Source: Hysterangium stoloniferum | Taxonomy: Eukaryota; Basidiomycota; Agaricomycetes; Hysterangiales; Hysterangiaceae | Reading direction: 5' to 3' | Length of the DNA stretch: 64,000 bases | Assembly: GCA_015178975.1 (NCBI GenBank) | Contig: WHVD01000010.1 | Location: forward strand, 186,001-250,000 | In this document: piece after piece, positions 34,661 through 46,810 of the stretch | Position numbering within the stretch: position 1 is the stretch's first letter | Layout of the letters: every line of letters begins with the position of its first letter | Notes under the pieces: generated by a model | Seen by the model: the letters and a program-made list of their open reading frames with translations, nothing else | What the model was told of the DNA's origin: nothing | Databases searched by the model: none | Program-made: the position numbers and the translations under genes

Positions 34661-36056
34661 AAGGCAACTCCGCCCATGCCTAATCCTGTGTGTCGGGTCG
34701 GTATCGGGGACGAAAGTCAACCATCATGGTTACTCGTTTGAGGATGACGTAAGATAATCTAGTTACGCTGTAGGAAGGTATATAAAGCTACAATGTTCCA
34801 TAGGTAATAATATATTCTATTTTCCAATACTCATCATGACCGACTGACTGAAGTGCTTCAGATTATTACACAGTGTAAAATGTGATAAAGATTCAGCAGG
34901 GAACCACCTAAAGACTAACCATATTAAACCCTACTCCACCGCAGACTTCAGAGCCTACTATAGCACCCCCGCGTGTCCCTCTAACTCAGGCTGTGAATAC
35001 GGGTACCAATCCGGATTTCAAACGGGGCCTTCTGAGGCCATATGCCAGCTCTACTCAAAATTATGATTTTTGTCCAGGTAATCTGGAGGTGGGCTGTGTT
35101 GAAAATACACGGCAGGTTTTTGTGCGGGTGACGGGGGCGACAAAGTCCCTTCTAAATTAGTACTACCTAGCGGAGCGCCCATCCAATAACACGAATATAC
35201 CCATAATATAGCTAAAAAGAACATAGCAAAAAGCCGTGAGCATTCCTAACGGCCTGAAACACAAACATCGCAAAATCCCAGCAAGCTGGAGTAGTGGCCT
35301 CCGGTCACCTGCGTTTATCACTTTGCCTGGTTTCTAATCCTGTCCAATGCATTGCTTCATCATGCACAGCTAGTATATTTAATTTTTTTCCCGTCCCGCG
35401 CCTCCGATATCCTCAGTTTACACGACAAGCAGAATACTATTTTTTTATGTCTCAAACAACGTCAATCAGCTCCATGCAAATCCATGCATTCAAAGTGAAC
35501 TTGAAGTGGTAAAAGAGTCGCATACATGGGTTGATGCTTCGGACACCCTAGACAGCCGTCAACTTTCGTATTGCAAGTATACCAGGGTACAATTCGATAA
35601 AGAACGATATACTATACTATGTAAGTGCATCAGATACAGCTTGTGTGTCAAATTTGTTACATTAGAATATTTCCGACACAAACATTTGAGATGTGGTGGA
35701 TTGCAAAGATAATTTTGGGCAGGTAACATACTGCATCAGTAAAATGGGATTAAACGCTAGGAGGAGGTACGCCTATTCTGGGATGCTCCACACGCTCCAC
35801 AACGTCCAGGAGCTTTCTAGAATGGGGGGATCTCCTCCGGGAGCCATCCGGAACAAATACCAATTTTACTGATGTGACGGGTTTTCACTAGATGTCTAAC
35901 AGTCGTGGGCCCCACTAACCTTATACGAGCGATCCACGACACATTCACATTATAATAACCCTCAAGCGTCGATATTTCGACTTGGTGTTCCAGCATAGAT
36001 GCGAATGTTCCTAATGGTCTCTTCCAGTTTCACATATCACACATCTTGTATAATAC

Positions 36057-36385
36057 CGGGAAAAGCCCTAGCTCCAAAAGTTTTTATGATCCTCAGGAGA
36101 GGCTTATTTTATATAAGCTCCGCCAATCACTCATCGGATCATTAACGGAGTTAAAGTCGGTTAAGGATCCAACATGTGATTTGGCGGGTTCAGAATTTAA
36201 CATCCTTTCCTTAAAAGATCCATAACCGAGTTAAAATCAGGCAAGATCTAACATGTGATTGCAGGGGTTAGAATCCAATGAACTTTCGGATCCTCAAAAG
36301 GTCTCCAACCAATTTTAATTCTTGTAAGGATTCAATGGATGATTATTAGAGTTTTGAATAAAATAAGGCCCTACTAAGGATCCTA
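36057..36385. repeat. diverged tandem repeat of about 80 bp
   Basis: Three successive copies can be followed from the string GGATC/AGATCC, GAGTTAAARTC, AACATGTGAT, near 36136, 36218 and 36299; the third is weakest. No coding potential. Confidence 0.5.
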
Positions 36386-37084
36386 AAATGTTTTGAGAGG
36401 GGGTTTATCCCAGCGTAAGGAGAAATGTTGAAGAAATTGTGCCATAGTTCCATATTTCCATTGTCTTCCTCCTTTATATTTCTATGGTTCTTTAGTTATA
36501 TATACAAACCTAGTTATGTGAATGCAGTCCCCCGCACACTTGTGCGGGTCTTCTGCTACCTCCTCAGGAGGCACGCGCATTTCAACCTTTGCCCCCAGGT
36601 GCGACTTCTGCAACTTGAAAACCGGTGTGCATTGCGGTCACTTCCAACCTAGCTAATCCACAGGGGCACAACATATGTTGAACTAGCCACCGGCCCTCAT
36701 TTGGGTTGGTTGACAGGGCACATATGTGCAGTAGGCGTATTTTGTTTTTTATGTGATATTGTAACTTTGGAGGTTGGCAGGCACCTTCCTGCTTGTTCAT
36801 TTCATTTATGATGATCAACCATGGGGAACAATATAATACAACCATATGTCCCGTCAACCAGATGTCATTTGTTGCGTCAACAGTGACATCTGTGCATTAG
36901 CTGGATTAGACGTCACACTGTGTGATCGCGACCATTCGCATCTACCGGACTTCAAGTTACAAGAAGCCGTATCCGTCAGAGCGACGTGGGTTTGTGGAAG
37001 GGAGAGGAGTGACCTATACAGTGCTACCCGAATTTGAGAAATTCGTAGGCCCCTAAGTTACAGGCTCTGCTCCTTCTGTATGAT

Positions 37085-37396
37085 TTGGCTGCCAGGGTCC
37101 TTGAAAAACGATCAATCCCGTTGCAGTCTTCGAATTCTTACCTGATTTCGTTGGATGATCCCGAACCCATCAGAAATATCTTGCCCGTATGGGTCCAGAC
37201 ATTACTACAATCGGCCTTGCTTGCTTGCCACCGTTGCATGCAGGAACCGTTTTCGCACTGGGCCTTACACATACGTTATGAGTTGACGGCCATCCGATTT
37301 TGTGACATGGAGCTTCAGCATGGCCGGATCGTTAACAGCCTGGCCGAGAAGCTTTCTTCTTTCCTTAACAAGAACCAACATACTTCTAGAGGATGA
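37085..37396 (+). CDS. unrecognised ORF, possibly a last exon
   Basis: A 103-codon frame that extends upstream without a stop to an acceptor-like TTACAG at about 37064. The product has a mixed, protein-like composition (L-P-V-W-V-Q-T-L-L-Q-S-A-L-L, F-C-D-M-E-L-Q-H) and a stop at 37394. A separate frame at 36846-37037 could be an earlier exon, but I found no donor that keeps the phase. No family recognised. Confidence 0.3.
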   Translation: MAARVLEKRSIPLQSSNSYLISLDDPEPIRNILPVWVQTLLQSALLACHRCMQEPFSHWALHIRYELTAIRFCDMELQHGRIVNSLAEKLSSFLNKNQHTSRG

Positions 37397-37564
37397 CGTG
37401 CTTTCATGCAATTCGTAAGGTTGAAACGCGATTGACATACCTCTCGCGCCTCGAACTCGCTGTCGTATCAGGGTGCTCTTGGGGGTGGTCGAGTGCATAA
37501 ATATTACTATTATCTGTCAGACCAGCCTCTGCTCCGGACAGTACTAACATTCTGTGGACAAACA

Positions 37565-37850
37565 CTGGAACCCATCACCTAATTTTAAGATTGGTGATTG
37601 TGTTTTCATTAAAGCTCAATTCTTCCATCCTACTTAAGACCTTTAGAAATGAATTGCCATGTCACAGGACAATAAATACTCAGACCACCAGGCTTGCTAC
37701 TGGGTGAGGAGTTTAGTGGTTGAAAAATATTCCAAATTTTTGTATGATGTAATGACATCAATAGGAGTACCAGCACCTTCAAGAGCTCTGGAATCCTTGG
37801 TGTAGAACCCAAAGTCACCATTGGGATTACCCTCAGGCAATATGTCATAC
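37565..37850. mobile_element. Ty3 scraps in both orientations
   Basis: Bases 37565-37625 encode, on the plus strand, the N-F-K-I-G-D-C-V-F segment of a chromovirus integrase end. Bases 37670-37850 resemble, on the minus strand, the RNase H region of the element at 53-61 kb (near 57090-57220). They are small broken fragments brought together by rearrangement. Confidence 0.65.
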
Positions 37851-38042
37851 GTATATTTAGAAAATCTTGAGAGTGTCACAATAAAGGGTCCAAAACCAAT
37901 GAGAAGGTACTTTTGAGCTAGGACATTGACCCAATAGTTGCTCAATTTCTTTCACCTGGATATACCTGTGATATTAGCCAAGGCAGCATAGAAGATTTCT
38001 CCCAGCCAGATGTTACTATCCAGGGCTTTGGCACCCTGTGAG
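37850..38042 (+). pseudogene. partial copy of the 42.7-kb hydrolase gene, first part
   Basis: This segment lines up with 45068-45265 of the intact gene, covering the end of its exon 10, the intron and the first part of exon 11. Landmarks such as GATGAGAAGGTA, GATATACCTGTGATATTAG and AAGATTTCT are kept. It begins right after a Ty3 scrap and stops at about 38042, in mid exon. The second part resumes at 39418. With no head or start, it cannot make the protein. Confidence 0.8.
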
Positions 38043-38233
38043 AATCAGGAAACCTGCTGGGCCCTGATCCTACCTCATAAGCACTTATCACCACTGTCTA
38101 GGACAACCTGTCACTGGACTCTGTTCAGACATCCCAGACCCTCTTGACACTTGAAGATCTCTTGTCCTGATCTGTCACTGAGTCTGTTTGATATATATTA
38201 ACACACGTACCGTGTCGAAGAAGCACTTTCCAA

Positions 38234-38781
38234 TCAAAATAGATATCTTGGTGCCGTACAGTAGCTTTGTCCCAATCTGCTCCATTGCCAGACCACACAG
38301 GTAGCCGGGCCAATTTTGACTTCCTTTAAATTACGAACAATGGGTTCGACCAACCTAGCGATGGCATCTCTTTCATTGTCGGACTTCCCTTGCTCAATCC
38401 CTGAGGAATCCAACACGCCTTGGGGCCGCTCTAGGTGCGTTGCAAATTGACGGCACTAAATGGTCTGACCCCAGGGGAGTTGATCCTCGAAACAAAATAT
38501 CAGTATACCCGCTGCTGAACCCATGAATGAAGTGCGTCCTGGCTGATCGATATATGGTCGCCATGACCTGGGGTGTGAAAACAGAGGCCATGACCATCTC
38601 TATCACACCCCCATTGTCTCTGGAGTATCCCCCGAAATTGACTTTCGAGGACTTCGATCGTTTGAGAATACAATGAAGCAGGTGGGATCGATGGAGGTGG
38701 TTCTTCAACATGGTCAGGCCAACTGTGTACTCCCTCGTAGTCAGACTGGGGAACATGAGAGATAGAGAAGAGACGTGTCAC
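38234..38781 (-). CDS. unrecognised spliced reading frame inside the split pseudogene
   Basis: A frame from 38781 runs to a GTATAC donor at about 38507 and continues in phase after a TTTAG acceptor near 38454, giving protein-like sequence (H-T-P-G-H-G-D-H-I-S-I-S, then G-K-S-D-N-E-R-D-A-I-A-R-L-V-E-P-I-V). A further intron and exon may run to about 38220 (D-I-Y-F-D-W-K-V-L-L-R-H before a GTACGT donor). I do not recognise it. It lies in the roughly 1.4-kb block that separates the two parts of the duplicated gene fragment, so it is probably a moved piece of another host gene. Confidence 0.35.
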
Positions 38782-39114
38782 AAGAACGGAAAGGGAACCG
38801 TTGATGGTTCATCTGGCTTTTCCTATGTTTGGGAGAAAACGCTTTGAATGCAGTCCAAATTTTGAAATAACACTGGTCTACCAAGTCCCCTCATGCATAA
38901 CCAATATTAGCCGAGATGAGCTTTAAAAGCTGTGAAGTATGTACAAAACTGGCTTGTACTCTTTATCTGAAGATTTCTGTGCCTATCGACATGGTTCATT
39001 TGATTATTGTGTTCCCATCCTTATTCCTATTCTGTCTTAATCTTTATTCCTTGTATGGCTGATCATTCATCATTTCTTTTTCACCCATTTCATCTTTTTG
39101 TCTTGCTGGATTAG

Positions 39115-39417
39115 TGGTACAATAATCACTCAGTATATATCATCTAGGATCCCTTTTTACTTACAATCCATCAAGAATACTGACTTAGTACTTACCTAGT
39201 ATCCAATTACCTGGCTGGATCTCTCCTTGTTACACTCAACTTGCACCAACATATCCTCAGACCCTGCAGGTTTCCCACACTTTCCTGTCTGAAGTTGGAC
39301 CTTACAATTGTGCAAGGGCACAGCATATAAGCTGAAACCAACTCCTACCCATCCCTGGAACATCTACAGGTTCCCCAGATATCTGCCCATAAGCCTGAGC
39401 TTACCACACACACATGT
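39115..39417 (-). repeat. old LTR-like repeat
   Basis: Parallel to 2968-3095 plus 3820-3985, and in reverse to the conserved block of the Ty3 LTRs (CAGCATATAAGCTGAAACC at 39321-39339). It ends where the duplicated gene fragment resumes, at about 39418. Confidence 0.55.
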
Positions 39418-39811
39418 CTCAAGACCAGAAAGCATGGAGAGAATATGCATCACTTTACATAGAGAAGAGTGGAATCAAGGATATCAACTTCCGGACAAGA
39501 GTAGTTGTGGAAATGCTTCAGGATTTGTTTGGTTCACTTTTCCCATCATGACTGTCTGTGTCTGACAGAAGAATTGAGTTACTCCGGAAGTGTAGTTGCG
39601 CGCGTCTTATGATGCGGAGCGCAGTTGGATAAATGACCCTGTGTGGCCGGACACGATATTTGGGCCAGGTCGGTAAGCATCGATGTTGCCTTTATTTCAT
39701 GCTTTTGATATATTTTTTAATAAGGGACGTAGATTATTTCCAACTACCCAAGTGCACTTGGGGAGGAGCATTAAACTTGAACAGGATTAACAATTCCCCG
39801 CCATGCCTAGC
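39418..39811 (+). pseudogene. partial copy of the 42.7-kb hydrolase gene, second part
   Basis: Matches 45270-45790 of the intact gene in order: AAGCATGGAGAGAATA, ACAAGAGTAGTTGTGGAAATGC, TTATGATGCGGAGC and CAGTTGGAT, and the region around its last intron. It has several internal deletions relative to the intact copy. Together with 37850-38042 it is the 3' fifth of that gene, interrupted by about 1.4 kb of foreign sequence. Confidence 0.8.
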
Positions 39812-42722
39812 TGCATGATTCCGATATATATAAACTCAGTACTTGCTGGAGCTCTGTCGGTTCTTTCCATAATTTAGTCGTACCCAGACAATGTAAGAAT
39901 AGCATATAACTATTTGAAATTTTGAAAATTGATATTCAGAAATACGTAAAAAAAAGTAATTGCCGCTCCGGCACAAATTGTGTGACACTTTCTCCAAGCC
40001 GTCCTACACACGTCTTGCGCGTACGCTCATCTTCCCAAACTTTCTCGCATTCTGTACAAAAGGCTTTGACAATCACCCATGTCCCTCTTTCTTCCAATTG
40101 AACTGGGATTTCAATTGCTTGCGCTGAGCTCCTACCATGCGATCTGATGGGATCTACCAGAAGGCATCGACTTATGCCTGTAGTGCTTGTACTGAGGGTT
40201 GTTTGGGGACGTTGTGAACGGTGTCATGCACAGCTGCATTCTGTGAAGCTTGGTTATCCGTTTGGTCTAAATGAGCGGCTGGAAAGGAATTCAAGGTGAG
40301 TGTTTTTTTCGTCTTGTGAGCATGGAAACATGGGCTGAAAATTTTTGCTGTTTGTGTTCGTGGGAGGTCAGTACCGCACCGCCGCCCAAGACGCTTGGGA
40401 GAATTGGGAGGGATAGGACTAAGGATGAATTTATGATAACGCTGATGTGTTTAGTCCATCCTTAGGTACGTAGCAGTCGCGTAAAATTTTCGACCCAGTC
40501 TTCGGCCCAGAACCGACGGGACTTCGGCAATATGGGAAACAATTGCTACATGGCATCCACCACCCAATAAATCTTCGCACTCCCAGCCGTCCATGGATGC
40601 GACCTCCCATCCTTTCTCCCCCACGCCCGCACTACTACCGAATAGTTCCCCGCACCCTGTATTAATTGTCAAATGAGCTAAATCGCAGACAGACTCCTCT
40701 GGGGCCGAGACTCGCACCCTCGCACGTATTTCCCGTCTCAGGCGTTCGGTGCCCTAACCACCCCCAGTACCCGTAAAGACGTGGATCCAATGTCAACGAC
40801 GGCGATCCGCCCGTTCATCCGACCTTGATACCACCACCCATATTCCAGAAAGGTATTAAACCAACAATTCTCAAGTCCCTCATTTGAAAACGCTATGAGG
40901 CATTCTCAACAATGAAACAGCAAGAGACGGAAAAGTTCTTCGCGTATATTCTCAAAGTCCTGCATCAACGAGGCAAAAAAATTGCCTACACCAATGAGCC
41001 CCTGCCTCGGGACTGCAACCGGGCGAGACGCCCCCTCCGCATAAGGTCCACATCCACTTAAGGTCCACACCGGTACGGCTCAAAATCGCTCCCAGAGAGA
41101 TGCCGTCTTCACACGTTCATGTCTCACAAAGGGCCCACGGGAGTTCTGGGTGCTACATCGCGCATATACGGATCGAAATTGGGGGTGGGTGCGGATGAAC
41201 GGTGATTGTTGTTTCATGACGAGAAAGCTGCGAACGCGATGTGGAGGATCGTGAATTGAAGGCGTTCGCCCACCTGTATGCTCATGCACCAAATAATATA
41301 CGTTTTCAAGCTTTCCGTAATCCAGGGACCTGCTCTTGTGGGTAAACTCTTGTGTACACCCCTCGTTCAACGCAAAGATTTCGCAACGGCAGTATTGAAC
41401 AATGTTCCGTCACTTGATGTTATATGACTTTGGGGTGTGAAAATTCCGCAATTACTGGCATCCTGGGGAATGAATACTGGGAATTTATTCGTGCCCAGAT
41501 GAGCTCAGAATAGCATATGACTACCTTGTCTCTTTCGTGACCCGGAATCACGATTCAGTGAGTTTTAGTTGGGGCAGGAATTTGCTTCCCCTTTACAACC
41601 GTCACGCACTTATCATATTCACACCGATCCCACCACTGTGTACATTTTCAACTTTATATAAAGCAGTTAATTGATGATCAAATTCCTGAGTCATTCCCGG
41701 TACTCCATTTCTGGACAGTCTAGCGAGGCGAACTCCAACCAGCGATTATCACAAGAACCTTTAAACTGAATGGATTGCGCGGTGTGAAGGATGTTCCTTT
41801 GTGGAGTAGAAGAACAGACAATAAAGCCTTCCATTTTTCAATTTTACTCCATTCCAACCTTCGAGGTTAGATCATTATACTTCGGGGACTTTGGGCTGGG
41901 TGTAAAGTAGTTAATAATAAATATAAAAATGATCGACTCCACCTACAAATACCTTTTGTCCAGAACATAGGGTTGAGCCATATGGGACGTAAATGAGGGA
42001 AGTATTAGTCAGAGATTTCGATGGCGAATTTTAGCTATAGAGTGTGCTGTATACAGGGGAAACGCCATACCGGTTCGCCAGATCACACCTCATGTACCTA
42101 GCACCGATTATCCTAACCTGCTCCCCAGACATTGGTCGTATTCCAGCATTGTGGGATTTAAGAGAGAAATTTAAGTTGAAGCATTCATAGCTAAAACTGA
42201 CGAAAATAATACCACATTTTCTATCTCATTCATCTTTATAAACCATTAATACGCAATCTTAGCTCACAGGGAAAAGGGGAGACGACTTGTCATGGAAATA
42301 ACCAAGGTACAACTGACTCCTATCAGTACACCGCCATATGATAATGGGCACTTCGTGGTCCTTTTCACTCAACTCGATGAATAAATAATAGATGTCGTGT
42401 TTTTTATTTTTAACGAAGAATATTTTATTTTGTCCATTTAATTCCACCAACAGGCAAATGTTTCCACTGTAGGTGGCTTCCAGATCGTGATTATGACCAT
42501 TGAATTTAGTTATTTCCCTAATTGGAATAAAGGCACTCCATCATATGGGCATAGCCTACCGCAAATACACCGCCTCGAAATGGCAAACACCACTAGTTCA
42601 CGGAACCCACGCTATCTATCTGCTTGACCTTCAGCATTCAGCACGTCTTCAACCAACGGTGTAACATGCCGCCTTTCCTTCCCCATTTATTGTCAACTTT
42701 CCTGTTTCCGTCTCGATTTATC
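39812..42722. other. mostly no gene recognised
   Basis: Contains the tRNA-like/ORF stretch at 40451-40790, a short plus frame at 40271-40465 and a minus frame at 41080-41370, none with a recognisable domain. The last few hundred bases should be the promoter of the gene starting at 42723; no clear TATA box was found close to it. Confidence 0.4.
40690..40772 (-). ncRNA. tRNA-like (Pol III-type) sequence, possible SINE head
   Basis: On the minus strand CTGGGG near 40768 can pair with CCCCAG near 40703. Between them lie an A-box-like TGGTTAGGGCACCG and a T-arm-like CGAGG...TCTCG stem around GTGCGAG. The T-loop departs from the usual TTCGA form, so a working tRNA is unlikely. An open frame (40451-40717, minus) continues from it without a recognised domain; the whole may be a tRNA-derived SINE. 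Confidence 0.3.
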
Positions 42723-45700
42723 ATGTCAAATCCCGACGCATCCAATTTTGGATTGAAAGAGCTTGCGCCTGGGGGGGAATCTCCCACCGTCGAGTAAATA
42801 GATACTTGCGACATCAGACACGATCATCTCTGAATTCCTCACAGTATTGTCGCTATACACGGCCTCGATGGTCACCGGGAGGCGTCTTTCACCGCAGATA
42901 ATGGGATCCTTTGGCTTCGCGATCTCCTGCCAGAGGCATTACCTTCTGCTAGAATTCTCACATACGGTTATGATGCGTGTACCCACGGCCCGAATAGATC
43001 TCAGCAGCCCTTGTATGATATATCTGTCGATTTCATAGCTAAATTGTCTGCATTCAGATTTTCTACCGGAACGAACGTTCGTGGCTCGAACCATTTTACG
43101 ATTATTTTTTTTAGAAATGATGTGATCCAGGACCGGCCCCTGATATTTATTGCGCACAGCTTTGGTGGAATTATATTGAAAAATGTCAGTAACATCCATA
43201 GAATGATCATTGTCTTGTCTCAAATTCATTAGGCACTTATCCATGCAAGCTCGGCTCATACTAGACATCTTCCCAATCACCAGACAGTGGGAACATTAAC
43301 GTATGGTGTAATTTTCATGGGGACTCCCCATCAAGGTATCGATCTCCTTGAATGGGCCAAGTCACGCTTAGATGGCCGATCTCTTGAGTCTCTGCAAGAC
43401 GACCCCTTGCTTAGACCATTGGCCTACCATTCAGAAGTATTGCAGCAACAATTGACACAGTATAATCCCATTGGTTCCCGGTTCAAGACCGTATTTTGCT
43501 ATGAATTGTATACTACAGGAGGATTGATGGGAAATAAAGTAACTCGATTCCCTGTCTATATTTCTTCCCAGCATATGGTTGAGTTCATTCCTGGTAGCAT
43601 GTCCCAGCGTCCTCGGGGGTAGTCCCAGGGGCCGTGGACGCTGAATCCATTGGTGTTTACAAGACTCATATTGACATGGTAAAGTTCCCATCGAAGGAGG
43701 ATGGAGACTACAACAACATAGTTTTCCAATTGCAGAAAATGGTCGCCGGAGTGCTTGAGGGAAGGCAAGTCTCCCAAGGTGAAACGCGGAACAATATTGA
43801 TGAACACGTACGCCTGTTCGCTCATCTGATGGATAGCACCCCTTTGGCTCATAGCAATGACACAGTATTTGGTCGATCGAAACGGTCTCGACCTGTTACG
43901 TACCATATCGGTCGTCACCCACTATGGGAATGCAGGGGATCCCTGGTTGCCATGGAGTGTCAAACTCTGCGAAGCGAAGAGGGATACTGACGGTAACCCG
44001 GTGTTGGTGAAAATCTACGAGGGCAAGAAATCCTCGTGGGACTTGATGAACGAAAATGTATGAAGACTGTTTTTGTTTGATTTTGTTTGAGAAATAGTTG
44101 CAACAAATGACACTGTCGATATAGTTCAAACGCGACACCAATTATTATCAAAGCAAGTGGTAAGAACGCTTTAAATTTAATAACACAACTAGCCAAAACA
44201 GATTAATGTTCAGGGACACCAACATTGCCCAGTTCGTGGGCTGCAGCAGAGCACGGGACAATTTACTTTTTCAAGTTTTCCGTAACCCGGGCCCTGAACC
44301 TGAAGACGCATGGAATTGGCTGGAACGCACTAGCTCATCCAATCCGAGAGAAACCATTTTGGGGCTATACGACATTGTGAATAAAACCACACAGACATGT
44401 TTACAAACTAACACACACTTTAGAGGCATTCTTACGATGTGACGTACTTGGATACTTTCTCTGCGGCAACTGCTGACGTGACAATGTGACATTAGGAATT
44501 AGTTCAATTCTGGGCAAACAACGAAATTTGTATTGGATTTCCTGTTCGTCAATTCCACCGTATAAAATGCCAATAATAAATTTGTCTCTCCAGTTTCATC
44601 CCGGTGAATCCATTGTCACTGTCACTGGCTGTCCGGTCAATGTCCATCGTCTGAAGCTTGTGTATACCGGAACACTGCGCAGCCGGGTCCCGTACAGTAA
44701 CCACAGGGTAGAATATCCTAGTATCGGTCTCTATGACTCAATGTTCGATCCATCATCACCCGAATTTCTCGTAGACTTATTCACGTCCACTGTGGGTTTA
44801 TGGTGTGACGGCACTGCTTTAATGGACCAACAACTTCGAAGCTCGTATACCATTCATCAATTGGCCAATCAACTACTGAACTTCGGGTATCTGGGAACAC
44901 TTGACAACTACAAGTATTACGGAGATAATATGGGGTCCGTGGCTTTGTGGGACGTGGTCTATCGGGATAAAGTTACAGGCGATTTTGTGGTGTTTGGGAA
45001 CCTACACGAGTGGTTTTCTGGAACCCATGGTGCAAAACCCGAAGTCACTGTTCATATTCCCCTCGGGGAATTTAGAAAATATTTAGAAGATCTTGGGAGT
45101 GTAACAATACAAGGTGGAAAACCGATGAGAAGGTATTTTTCGAGCTAGGACACTGACCGGATAGTTGCTCAGTTTTCTCCGACGCAGATATACCTGTGAT
45201 ATTAGGGAAGGCAGCATCGAAGATTTCTGCAAGCCCTATGTCAGTATCTCGGGCTCCGGCACCTACAGTAATAAAATACAGGAAGCATGGAGAGAATACG
45301 CACCGCTTTACATAGAGGAAAGTGGGATAAAGGGTGTCCCTCCACACGAGTTGATGATCAGTAAGCACGGAATCCTTTTGGAAGGATATTGAACCCTTCG
45401 TGGCAATAGAAATCAACTATGAGACAAGAGTAGTTGTGGAAATGCCTCAGGATTTGTTTGTTTCACTTTTGCCTTTATTAATGTCAGAATTTGACAGAGA
45501 AATTTAGTCATCCCGGCGATGAAGGCCCGTCTACCTTGTTCTTGTTTGAGGCTCTTTCTCCCCGTCATATTTCTGGCCCCTCGGGGGGACCTGTCCTGAA
45601 TGTGCAGCTGCGCGCTTCTTATGATGCGGAGCCCAGTTGGATTAATGATGCTGTGTGGCCGGATATGGTATTTCAGCCAAACTGGTGAGCATTGATGTTG

Positions 45701-45876
45701 CCCATATTTAATCCTATTAATGCCTTCAATAAGGTTTGTAAGGTATATACAGCTACCGAGGTGCATTTGGGAGGAGGATTAAACTTGGAATTGTGACGAG
45801 CAGTGTTGAAGCGCGGGGTATAGCGAAGGGTATCGCGATCTGCTCTTGGGTGGGTGAAGTACTGATGTATTCATAG
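42723..45876 (+). CDS. SesB-like alpha/beta hydrolase with unknown C-terminal part
   Basis: The head is a SesB/DUF676-like serine hydrolase: A-I-H-G-L-D-G-H-R, L-R-D-L-L-P, I-A-H-S-F-G-G with nucleophile Ser near residue 129, F-M-G-T-P-H-Q-G and T-H-I-D-M-V-K-F with the likely catalytic His. Exons by splice signals and phase: 42723-42793, 42845-43184, 43233-43538, 43598-43778, 43855-44057, 44125-44159, 44214-44376, 44424-44438 (micro-exon, doubtful), 44496-44543, 44594-45132, 45188-45360, 45410-45429, 45488-45684, 45753-45876, giving about 804 residues. The first intron matches one in the NLR gene. No NB-ARC or TPR follows. A stretch with V-L-V-K-I-Y-E-G and N-I-A-Q-F-V-G-C-S-R looks faintly like a kinase N-lobe; the rest, about 400 residues, is unknown to me. 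The end could instead be at 45511 if the last introns are wrong. Role in non-self recognition is inference from the head only. Confidence 0.75.
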
Positions 45877-46480
45877 TAAGAAGACGAATTTTACGCTCGG
45901 ATCCCGGCTGGCTAAAACTTAGTCTACAAAAGGTAAACAGGAGAGTAACACAAAACGTACTGCCCAGGAAGGTGAACGACTGCCGCAACTAATTCTGTGA
46001 GGGGTCATGTGTGATATAGTTAATTTCCATGCCTAAAGCGGCGCCGTCCACTCCCCCGTATATAAGTAGGAGCGGTGGAGCCGTGTCTAATAAACCTTAT
46101 CCTAGTAATTGTATTAAGTTCGTGGTTATCACGAATTGCATAGCTCAAAACACCTCCTATTATTAATAGCGCACAATTGGTTATATCTATGGTCTCTTTT
46201 TCGCGGAAATGCTGATATGCCCAATTTTGGGTTAGTGCTCTGGCTTCGCTGAATTTTATCGTGCCCTTCAACTTGGAGTTAGAATCCGTATCCTCTGACC
46301 CGAAGGGACAGAGATGAATCTTGTATTGCAGTATGAGGGAGTGTTGAGCAATTTCATGGAAGATGTGACAAGTCTACAGTCAATGAATTATCAAAATAAG
46401 CGGGTATGGAAGAAAAAACACCCCGTACTGATGCAGTGCATATACACCCCTGACATCCGAGGCTTGAAGTATTTTAACAA

Positions 46481-46810
46481 TCAACCCTCTAGAGGTTCTT
46501 GAAAGACGATTCCCGTCCAATCGCTGTCTCTGGTCTTAAATACCCACAGTGGGAATATTACATTAGACCGCGCGCACACGCTCCTATTGCCCCGGAAGCG
46601 CTCTGTGAACCGAGTGATTAGATTTCTAAATTTTCTGTGAAGTTCTTGGCCACGTATCTCAAACAACAATTTATGGTACATGCCATCAAATAGCTTTAAA
46701 ACATCATTCAAATTTTTTTTTGAAAAAATCAATCCGGATTTGTTGTGCCGCTCACGGTAAGACTCTACGGTCAATGCACAATCACAAATAAAATCAAAAA
46801 ATCGGCTCAA
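46481..46810 (-). CDS. hypothetical ORF, 109 codons
   Basis: An open frame with a protein-like, basic composition (L-K-L-F-D-G-M-Y-H-K-L-L-F-E-I, then R-F-T-E-R-F-R-G-N-R). No domain is recognised, no intron signals extend it clearly, and there is no paralogue in the window. It could be a remnant of a larger gene or a chance frame. Confidence 0.25.
   Translation of the reverse strand: MSRFFDFICDCALTVESYRERHNKSGLIFSKKNLNDVLKLFDGMYHKLLFEIRGQELHRKFRNLITRFTERFRGNRSVCARSNVIFPLWVFKTRDSDWTGIVFQEPLEG

Larger units (their letters stand above)
33920..36420. other. intergenic region with dispersed repeats
   Basis: No gene recognised. It includes the GH3 promoter side, a dispersed repeat near 34.5 kb, a strong plus-strand TATA-like string at 34777-34787 followed about 50 bases later by an ATG whose frame stops after three codons, and a tandem repeat near 36.1 kb. 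Confidence 0.4.

Noticed and set aside
42723-43990. A missing NB-ARC domain hidden in another frame of the second hydrolase gene
   Set aside because: No P-loop of the G-x-x-G-x-G-K-T type or Walker B string was found in any frame between 43600 and 45880.
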